From NCBI GenBank assembly GCA_016195145.1, contig JACQAF010000119.1, forward strand, positions 1 to 5,489: a DNA stretch of 5,489 bases, given 5' to 3'. A model generated the notes under the pieces. It did not search any database. It worked only from the letters and a program-made list of their open reading frames with translations, and was not told the DNA's origin. This DNA comes from Rhodospirillales bacterium. GTDB lineage: Bacteria; Pseudomonadota; Alphaproteobacteria; CACIAM-22H2. The first letter of the stretch is position 1, and every line of letters starts with the position of its first letter. A program made the translations under genes and the position numbers. Shown in pieces: positions 1 to 4,509 of this stretch.

Positions 1-792
1 AACCGCATCCGCGACGAGGTCGACCCCGAGGCGAATATCATCTTCGGCTCGACCTTCGACGCCAGCCTCGACGGCAAGATGCGCGTATCGGTGGTGGCGA
101 CCGGCATTGAAGCCGCCGCCCAGGTCCAGCCGCGCCCGATGGTGATCAGCCTGGTCGCCAACCGGCCGGCCGGCCGGCCGGCAGTCCAGCCGTCGGCCCC
201 GACCGAAGGGGCGGCAGCCGTGCGGATGGACACCGTCACCCACGCCGCCATGGCCGCGCCGGCCCACGCGGTTCGGACCCAGGCCGTTCAGGCCTACGCG
301 GTTCAGCCGGTCGTCGCCGAAGCGGCCCCCGCACCGATCACTGCCGAAGCGCCGGCCGCGCCGGTCCGGGCCGAGCAGCCGTTCATCGCCCCGCGCCCGG
401 TCGAGCCGACCGCGCCGGCGGCGCGTTCGGCGCAACCGGCGGCGGCCGATCCGTTCGCCGCAGCGGCCATGGCCAATGGCGGGCGCGACATGACGCGCGA
501 AAAGCGGCGCGGGCCGACGCTGTTCGAACGCGTCACCGGTACCGGCCGCGCGCGCGCGGCGGCGCCCGCAACCCCGGTCGCACCGCCGGCCCCGATGCCG
601 GCCCGTCCGGCGGCTACGGCCTCGGCGGCGCCCGTCGCGGCTGCAGCCGCCGCACCGGCCCCGGTAGCGCCGGTGGCCGCGCCGGCTCAGCCGCGGCTCG
701 GCGGGCTCGACCCAACCGACCGGATCGCACCGACGAAGGTTGAGGACGATCTCCTCGACATCCCGGCGTTCCTTCGCAGACAAGCTAATTAA
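1..792 (+). CDS. ftsZ: Cell division protein FtsZ, C-terminal part (5' end outside window)
   Basis: The frame is open from base 1 to the TAA at 790-792, giving 263 residues of the 3' part of the gene. The first ~37 residues (NRIRDEVDPEANIIFGSTFD, then MRVSVVATGIE) are the end of the tubulin-like GTPase core of FtsZ, the GTPase that polymerises into the division ring at midcell. Residues ~38-247 are a low-complexity Ala/Pro linker of about 210 residues, much longer than the ~50 residues of E. coli; long linkers are known in alphaproteobacteria. A charged island, MTREKRRGPTLFERVTG (residues 164-180), interrupts it. The protein ends with DDLLDIPAFLRRQAN, the conserved C-terminal peptide that in the family binds FtsA and other membrane or regulatory partners. 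lpxC follows on the same strand after about 140 bp. Identity is secure; the N-terminal nucleotide-binding half lies outside the window. Confidence 0.97.
   Translation, partial: NRIRDEVDPEANIIFGSTFDASLDGKMRVSVVATGIEAAAQVQPRPMVISLVANRPAGRPAVQPSAPTEGAAAVRMDTVTHAAMAAPAHAVRTQAVQAYAVQPVVAEAAPAPITAEAPAAPVRAEQPFIAPRPVEPTAPAARSAQPAAADPFAAAAMANGGRDMTREKRRGPTLFERVTGTGRARAAAPATPVAPPAPMPARPAATASAAPVAAAAAAPAPVAPVAAPAQPRLGGLDPTDRIAPTKVEDDLLDIPAFLRRQAN
162..181 (+). repeat. Five tandem CCGG tetranucleotides inside the ftsZ linker
   Basis: Five perfect head-to-tail copies of CCGG (20 bp) encode part of the linker reading NRPAGRPA. Gain or loss of one unit would shift the ftsZ frame, so it is more likely a by-product of GC-rich linker sequence than a functional switch. 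The tandem structure is seen directly; no function is claimed. Confidence 0.8.
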
Positions 793-810
793 ATCAATGG
801 CTTGGTTGGT

Positions 811-820
811 GAATCGAATC
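811..820. promoter_or_regulatory. Two adjacent GANTC (CcrM-type methylation) sites
   Basis: GAATCGAATC contains two back-to-back GANTC sites in the ftsZ-lpxC gap. A third lies at 912-916, close to the lpxC start. In many alphaproteobacteria the CcrM methyltransferase modifies GANTC and the methylation state tunes cell-cycle genes, ftsZ-region promoters among them. The sites are seen directly. Whether this organism has CcrM, and whether these sites matter, is inference. Confidence 0.4.
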
Positions 821-848
821 GTAACAATCTGTAACAACAAGTGACTTG

Positions 849-898
849 TGTGCTTCAGAGGCGGTTGCTACTACCCCTCTGAAGCACATTACTTTTCT
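849..898 (+). terminator. Strong hairpin with T-rich tail after ftsZ (possible intrinsic terminator or lpxC leader element)
   Basis: TGTGCTTCAGAGG (849-861) is the exact reverse complement of CCTCTGAAGCACA (876-888), giving a 13-bp uninterrupted stem with a 14-nt loop. The ten bases that follow (TTACTTTTCT, 889-898) include seven T, as in a rho-independent terminator, although the T run is interrupted. It lies 57 bp after the ftsZ stop and about 45 bp before the lpxC start. It could therefore end ftsZ transcripts, attenuate read-through into lpxC, or protect a processed 3' end. The inverted repeat is certain; its role is inferred. Confidence 0.55.
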
Positions 899-922
899 GG
901 CCACAAAACAAGAATCGTGGCC
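899..922 (+). promoter_or_regulatory. Second inverted repeat just upstream of the lpxC start
   Basis: GGCCAC (899-904) and GTGGCC (917-922) form a 6-bp GC-rich stem with an A-rich 12-nt loop. The right arm ends two bases before GGAG (925-928), the best ribosome-binding candidate for lpxC. If folded in the mRNA it would sit directly against the initiation region and could affect LpxC translation, but a stem this short may be chance in GC-rich DNA. Confidence 0.3.
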
Positions 923-931
923 GTGGAGCCC

Positions 932-1879
932 GTGTTGATCGTCCCGCGTATCGTCCGGCAAAAAACCCTCAAAACATCGATCGGCTGCACCGGCACCGGT
1001 TTGCACAGCGGCGCGCGCGTTGACATGACGCTGCATCCCGCCGAGCCGGGGCACGGCATTGTCTTTCGCCGCACCGACATCGCCGGCGGCGGCTCGCTGA
1101 TTGCGGCCGACTGGCGGCATGTCGTCGATACGCGCATGTGCACCACGCTCGGCACCGAGGCGGGCGTGCGGGTCTCGACGGTCGAGCATCTGATGGCCGC
1201 CCTGTGGGGCGCCGAGATCGACAACGCGTTGATCGACATCAGCGGCGCGGAAGTGCCGGTGATGGACGGCAGCGCCGCGCCGTTCGTTTTCCTTATCGAG
1301 TGCGCTGGCGTCGTCGAACAGGCCGCGCCGCGCCGGGCGATCGAAATCCTGCGCCGCATCGTCGTCGAGGACGAGGAGCGCAGCGTCTCCCTTACCCCCG
1401 GGGCCGGGTTCTCGGTCGATTTCCAGATCGATTTCGACAATGCCGCCGTGGCGCAGCAGGATTATTTCGCCGCCCTCGCCCCCGGCGCCTTCAAGGTCGA
1501 CATCGCGCGGGCGCGGACCTTCGGCTTCGAGCACGAGGTCGCCCATCTGCGCGCCGCCGGGCTGGCCCGCGGCGGCTCGCTCGACAACGCCGTGGTGATC
1601 AGCGGCGACCGTATCCTCAACCATGACGGCTTGCGCTACGACGACGAATTCGTGCGCCACAAGATTCTCGACTGCGTCGGCGACCTGTACCTCGCCGGTG
1701 GGCCGATCCTCGGCCATGTGCGCGGGGTACGTTCCGGCCATCGCCACAACAACGCCCTGCTGCGCGCCCTGTTCGCCCGCCAGGACGCCTGGCGGCACGT
1801 CGATCTGACCGAGGACCGGCTGATTTCGCCGCCCGCCGCCAACCGGTTGCGCGGCCCCCGTCTCGCCGCCGGCGACTGA
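932..1879 (+). CDS. lpxC: UDP-3-O-acyl-N-acetylglucosamine deacetylase LpxC
   Basis: LpxC is the cytoplasmic zinc enzyme that deacetylates UDP-3-O-acyl-GlcNAc, the committed step of lipid A synthesis. The family signatures are present. With the GTG at 932 as residue 1, TGTGLHSG follows QKTLK near the N-terminus; VEHLMAAL supplies Glu85 and zinc ligand His86; RHKILD supplies zinc ligands His243 and Asp247; SGHRHNNALL supplies catalytic His270. These match E. coli E78/H79, H238/D242 and H265 with a constant small offset. The resulting 315 residues are close to E. coli's 305. There is no ATG near the expected start. The frame also opens at GTG 848, but that codon is inside the ftsZ-lpxC hairpin and would add 28 residues the family lacks. 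GTG 932 and TTG 935 remain, with GGAG at 925-928; TTG 935 has the better spacing (6 nt). Family certain, exact start not. Confidence 0.95.
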   Translation: MLIVPRIVRQKTLKTSIGCTGTGLHSGARVDMTLHPAEPGHGIVFRRTDIAGGGSLIAADWRHVVDTRMCTTLGTEAGVRVSTVEHLMAALWGAEIDNALIDISGAEVPVMDGSAAPFVFLIECAGVVEQAAPRRAIEILRRIVVEDEERSVSLTPGAGFSVDFQIDFDNAAVAQQDYFAALAPGAFKVDIARARTFGFEHEVAHLRAAGLARGGSLDNAVVISGDRILNHDGLRYDDEFVRHKILDCVGDLYLAGGPILGHVRGVRSGHRHNNALLRALFARQDAWRHVDLTEDRLISPPAANRLRGPRLAAGD

Positions 1880-1920
1880 TTTTCCGCCCCCGCACAGCCT
1901 GTAGCTAACCGGCCGGTTTC

Positions 1921-1929
1921 TGCTATATT
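1921..1929 (+). promoter_or_regulatory. Candidate extended -10 promoter element for bamD
   Basis: TGCTATATT combines a TG-N extension with TATATT (five of six matches to TATAAT). No good -35 lies at the right distance, which extended -10 promoters can tolerate. The expected transcription start, about 7 bp after the hexamer, falls on the A of the bamD ATG at 1936. There is no Shine-Dalgarno sequence between them, only GGGCC. A leaderless bamD mRNA is thus possible; this is inference from spacing only. Confidence 0.4.
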
Positions 1930-1935
1930 CGGGCC

Positions 1936-2742
1936 ATGATTCGCCTGCGCTCGCTTGTCCTATTGTCGGGGTTGGTCCTCGCGCTCGCCGCCTGTTCGAG
2001 CGGCAACAAGGACGAATACATCGAGCGCCCGATCCAGGAGCTCTACAACTCCGGCGTCGACGCCCTGTTCGAGGAAAAGTACAAGGCCGCGACCAAGGCC
2101 TTCGACGAGGTCGAGCGCCAGCACCCCTATTCGGTGTGGGCGACCAAGGCGCAGATGATGGGCGCCTACGCCGCCTATCGCGACGACCGCTACGACGACG
2201 CGATCGCCTCGCTCGACCGCTTCATCCAGCTCAACCCCTCGAACCGCGACGCACCCTACGCCTATTACCTCAAGGCGCTGTGCTACTGGGAACAGATTTC
2301 CGACGTCCAGCGCGACGCCAAGATGACCGAGCTGGCGCTGAAATCGCTCGACGAGGTCATCCGCCGCTTCCCCGAAACCACCTATGCCCGCGACGCGCGG
2401 ATCAAGATCGACCTGACTTACGACCATCTCGCCGGCAAGGAGATGGAGGTTGGGCGCTTCTACCTCGTGCGCGGCCAGTATGTCGCGGCGATCAACCGTT
2501 TCAAGTTTGTGGTCGACAAATACCAGACGACCAGCCACGTGCCCGAAGCCCTGCACCGGCTGATCGAGGCCTATATGTCGCTTGGCCTGGTCGAAGAGGC
2601 GACGAAAACCGCCGCCGTTCTGGGCTATAATTACCCGGGCAACGAATGGTACGTCGATTCCTATACCCTCGTCGAAACCGGCAAGCTGCCGCTGGAAGAC
2701 CGCCCGGGCTTCATCCGCCGGACATGGAACAGAATTTTCTGA
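1936..2742 (+). CDS. bamD: Outer membrane assembly lipoprotein BamD (ComL family)
   Basis: BamD is the essential lipoprotein partner of BamA in the complex that folds beta-barrel proteins into the outer membrane. The 268-residue product starts with a lipoprotein signal: Arg3 and Arg5, a hydrophobic core, and the lipobox LAAC with the acylated Cys20. This fixes the ATG at 1936. The mature part is built of about five TPR-like helical pairs (approximately residues 34-66, 70-102, 105-147, 168-199 and 203-235). They include family-typical stretches such as YNSGVDALFEEKYKAATKAF and HPYSVWATKAQ. E. coli BamD is 245 residues, so the length fits. It follows lpxC by 56 bp on the same strand, as commonly seen in alphaproteobacteria, where the gene is often still called comL. 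It has no visible Shine-Dalgarno; see the extended -10 entry. Confidence 0.96.
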   Translation: MIRLRSLVLLSGLVLALAACSSGNKDEYIERPIQELYNSGVDALFEEKYKAATKAFDEVERQHPYSVWATKAQMMGAYAAYRDDRYDDAIASLDRFIQLNPSNRDAPYAYYLKALCYWEQISDVQRDAKMTELALKSLDEVIRRFPETTYARDARIKIDLTYDHLAGKEMEVGRFYLVRGQYVAAINRFKFVVDKYQTTSHVPEALHRLIEAYMSLGLVEEATKTAAVLGYNYPGNEWYVDSYTLVETGKLPLEDRPGFIRRTWNRIF

Positions 2743-2756
2743 CGCCCCGCGCGCAC

Positions 2757-2772
2757 CGACCGCTAACGGTCG
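2757..2772. other. Small hairpin between the convergent bamD and lrp-type genes
   Basis: CGACCG-CTAA-CGGTCG forms a 6-bp stem with a 4-nt loop. It lies 14 bp after the bamD stop and spans the TAG stop of the minus-strand regulator. It has no T-tract on either strand, so it is not a classical intrinsic terminator. At most it could be a bidirectional 3'-end structure for the 20-bp convergent gap. Confidence 0.25.
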
Positions 2773-3188
2773 AACTTCGCCGATAGCACGATTGACGATA
2801 CGGTTTTCTCGATGCCCGGGATGCGCCCGATTCGGTCGAGAAGCGCGTCCATATCCTGCGTCGTTTCGGCGACCGCGACCGCGATCAGGTCGTGAATGCC
2901 GCTGACCGCATATAGCCGCTTCACCTCCGGCAATTTCCGCAGCTCGCCGACGATGCGTTCGCCGAGCTTCGGGTTGGCGTCGATCATCACATGGGCGACG
3001 ATCTGCCGGCGCTGGATGTCGTCGCCGAGCTTCACCGTATAACCGGCGATCGCGCCCGAACGTTCGAGGCGGGACAGGCGCTCCTGCACCGTGCTGCGGG
3101 CGAGGCCGAGCTGCCGGGCCAGCGCCGCAGTCGGCAACCGGGCATCGGCCTCCAGAAGCTGGATCAGGCGGCGGTCGGTCGCGTCCAT
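2763..3188 (-). CDS. Lrp/AsnC family transcriptional regulator
   Basis: A 141-residue protein of the usual Lrp/AsnC length (about 140-165). Residues 1-60 are the winged helix-turn-helix (DATDRRLIQLLEADAR, then helix-turn-helix AALARQLGLARSTVQERLSR, then LERSGAIAGY). Residues ~64-137 are the RAM/effector domain, with the conserved G-x-x-D signature in SGIHDLI (Gly97, Asp100) and the terminal strand TVSSIVLSAKF. Members form dimers to octamers, bind amino acids at the RAM interface and control amino-acid metabolism, often repressing themselves. It is divergent from the dehydrogenase gene at 3331 and convergent with bamD. That context suggests it senses the dehydrogenase substrate, plausibly lysine. 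The ATG at 3188 fits the family N-terminus; only a weak GGA precedes it. Fold and family are clear; target and ligand are inferred. Confidence 0.94.
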   Translation of the reverse strand: MDATDRRLIQLLEADARLPTAALARQLGLARSTVQERLSRLERSGAIAGYTVKLGDDIQRRQIVAHVMIDANPKLGERIVGELRKLPEVKRLYAVSGIHDLIAVAVAETTQDMDALLDRIGRIPGIEKTVSSIVLSAKFDR

Positions 3189-3202
3189 GCAAAATCCATC
3201 GA

Positions 3203-3224
3203 ATCGCCGGATTAATCCGGCGAT
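3203..3224. promoter_or_regulatory. 22-bp perfect palindrome, probable operator of the Lrp-type regulator
   Basis: The core CGCCGGATTAATCCGGCG (3205-3222) is a perfect palindrome, extended by AT on the left and AT on the right to 22 bp. It lies 15 bp upstream of the regulator's ATG, immediately after its predicted transcription start (about 3226). Lrp/AsnC dimers bind such AT-centred palindromes, and many members repress their own gene. A GANTC site (3201-3205) overlaps its left edge. Confidence 0.65.
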
Positions 3225-3232
3225 ATGATCGA

Positions 3233-3261
3233 AATATACCGCAAATCCGGCGTTTTGCCTA
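3233..3261 (-). promoter_or_regulatory. Candidate promoter of the Lrp-type gene
   Basis: On the minus strand, TAGGCA (3261-3256, four of six matches to TTGACA) is separated by 17 bp from TATATT (3238-3233, five of six to TATAAT). It predicts a start near 3226 and a leader of about 37 nt. One ATCCGGCG half-site lies within the spacer and the palindrome lies just downstream, an arrangement suited to autorepression. Confidence 0.45.
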
Positions 3262-3274
3262 CTACGATCCGGCG
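3244..3274. promoter_or_regulatory. Two extra ATCCGGCG half-sites in the divergent intergenic region
   Basis: ATCCGGCG recurs at 3245-3252 and 3267-3274, in the same orientation as the right half of the palindrome (3215-3222). Start-to-start spacing is 30 and 22 bp, close to three and two helical turns, so all lie on roughly the same DNA face. This fits cooperative binding of Lrp-type oligomers. The repeats are seen directly; binding is inferred. Confidence 0.5.
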
Positions 3275-3315
3275 GCGTCCGTGGCTAGTCTCAAGATTCG
3301 GTTCATCCTGTAGCC

Positions 3316-3323
3316 AGGAAAGG
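3316..3323 (+). promoter_or_regulatory. Ribosome binding site of the dehydrogenase gene
   Basis: AGGAAAGG lies 7 nt before the ATG at 3331. It is the clearest Shine-Dalgarno sequence in the window and supports 3331 over the second ATG at 3334. Confidence 0.75.
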
Positions 3324-3330
3324 CAACGCC

Positions 3331-4404
3331 ATGATGACTCCGGTCATTGTGCTCGGCACCGGCAAGATCGGCATGGCGGTCGCCGCCCTGCTCGGCGATA
3401 GCGGCGATTACGCAGTCACCGTCGCCGACCGCGACGCGGCGACGCTTGGCCGCCTGACCGGCCCGGTCGCCGGTCGCCGGCATCTCGACTTCGCCGACCC
3501 GGCTGCCCTGCGCCAGGCTATCGCCGGGCACAAGATGGTCCTCAACGCCTGCCCGTTCACCCTGACCGCCGCCATCGCCGAAGCGGCGCGCGGCGCGGGC
3601 GCGGATTATTTCGACCTGACCGAAGACGTCGAGAGCACGCGCGCGGTCAAAGCGCTGGCCGACGGCGCCGCGACCGCTTTCGTCCCCCAGTGCGGTCTCG
3701 CCCCCGGCTTCGTGTCGATCGTCGCCTACGATGTCGCCCGGCGCTTCGATGCGCTGCACAGCGTCCAGATGCGCGTCGGCGCGCTGCCGCAGTTTCCGAC
3801 CAACGCCCTTAAATACAATCTTACCTGGAGCACCGACGGGCTGATCAACGAGTACTGCAACCCGTGCGAGGCGATCGGCGGCGGTCGGCTGCGCGAGGTC
3901 TCGCCGCTCGAAGAACTGGAGAGTTTTTCCCTCGACGGCATGGATTACGAGGCGTTCAACACCTCGGGCGGCCTCGGCACGCTGTGCGAGACACTGGCCG
4001 GCAAGGTCGACATCCTCAACTATAAGACCGTCCGCTATCCCGGCCATTGCGAGATCGTGCGCATGCTGATCCGCGATCTTCGCCTCGGCACAAGGCGCGA
4101 GCTTTTGAAAGACGTGTTGGAAACGGCGATCCCGATCACCCTCCAGGACGTGGTGCTGGTCTTCGTCACCGTCACCGGGACCCAGGCCGGCCGCCTGACC
4201 CAGGAAACCTACGCCAAGAAAATCTACGGCCGCGAGATCGGCGGCCGCAAATGGAGCGCCATCCAGACCACCACCGCCGCCGCGCTCTGCGCCATGGTCG
4301 ACCTTGGGCGCGAGGGCCGGCTGCGCGCGCACGGTTTTGTCCGCCAGGAAGAAACCGCGCTCGACGCCTTCCTTGCCAACCGCTTCGGCCGCTACTACGC
4401 CTGA
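3331..4404 (+). CDS. Saccharopine dehydrogenase-family NAD(P)-dependent oxidoreductase, possibly lysine 6-dehydrogenase
   Basis: A 357-residue soluble protein. The N-terminus is a Rossmann fold: VIVLGTGKIG gives G9-x-G11-x-x-G14, and VTVADRD places Asp33 at the end of strand 2, which usually favours NAD over NADP. LNACPF (residues 71-76), CGLAPGF (121-127) and the later KTVRYPGHCE (232-241) are patterns I associate with the saccharopine dehydrogenase superfamily, in particular the lysine 6-dehydrogenase branch. That branch oxidises the epsilon-amino group of L-lysine to 2-aminoadipate 6-semialdehyde, which cyclises to piperideine-6-carboxylate. The size is close to those enzymes. The divergent Lrp-type regulator supports an amino-acid catabolic role. 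No semialdehyde dehydrogenase or transporter lies alongside in this window. Other opine- or carboxynorspermidine-type dehydrogenases remain possible. Family is firm; substrate is a hypothesis. Confidence 0.85.
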   Translation: MMTPVIVLGTGKIGMAVAALLGDSGDYAVTVADRDAATLGRLTGPVAGRRHLDFADPAALRQAIAGHKMVLNACPFTLTAAIAEAARGAGADYFDLTEDVESTRAVKALADGAATAFVPQCGLAPGFVSIVAYDVARRFDALHSVQMRVGALPQFPTNALKYNLTWSTDGLINEYCNPCEAIGGGRLREVSPLEELESFSLDGMDYEAFNTSGGLGTLCETLAGKVDILNYKTVRYPGHCEIVRMLIRDLRLGTRRELLKDVLETAIPITLQDVVLVFVTVTGTQAGRLTQETYAKKIYGREIGGRKWSAIQTTTAAALCAMVDLGREGRLRAHGFVRQEETALDAFLANRFGRYYA

Positions 4405-4509
4405 GCCCGTCGGGGCGACAGCCGGGCCCCTACCCCAAGGCCCAGACCCAAGACAGGCCGCGTCTGTGATACTACATTGGCGTCGAATTCATTCCGGGCC
4501 GATTCGCCG
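4405..4509. other. Gap between the dehydrogenase and recN, with a weak candidate -10
   Basis: These 105 bp hold no gene. GGGGC (4412-4416) and GCCCC (4426-4430) can pair around a 9-nt loop but lack a T-tract. TGTGATACT (4465-4473) resembles an extended -10 without a -35 and would start a short recN leader of about 30 nt. A GANTC site (4501-4505) lies 4 bp before the recN ATG. I see no LexA box of the alphaproteobacterial GTTC-N7-GTTC type and no good Shine-Dalgarno. Confidence 0.35.

Noticed and set aside
303..536. 77-codon minus-strand frame inside the ftsZ linker
   Set aside because: Low-complexity Ala/Gly sequence opposite the FtsZ linker, without supporting signals.
786..812. CtrA box (TTAA-N7-TTAA) near TTAA in the ftsZ-lpxC gap
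   Set aside because: Only one TTAA half is present at the needed spacing.
837..849. ACAAG-TGA-CTTGT inverted repeat before the large hairpin
   Set aside because: A short 5-bp repeat overlapping the stronger 13-bp stem; likely chance, and I could not assign it a role.
794..1798. 334-codon open frame on the minus strand over lpxC
   Set aside because: It is antisense to a clear lpxC with all active-site motifs. It reads as low-complexity Gly/Ala/Asp/Arg sequence typical of GC-rich antisense shadows.
1960..3192. 410-codon minus-strand open frame across bamD and the Lrp gene
   Set aside because: It overlaps two secure genes, one of them on the same strand in another frame, and shows no recognisable domain.
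3262..4332. 356-codon minus-strand frame over the dehydrogenase
   Set aside because: The plus strand has a Rossmann fold and a strong ribosome binding site; the antisense frame is compositional.
4405..4430. GC-rich inverted repeats after the dehydrogenase as an intrinsic terminator
   Set aside because: Stems are only 5 bp, two alternative pairings compete, and there is no T-tract.
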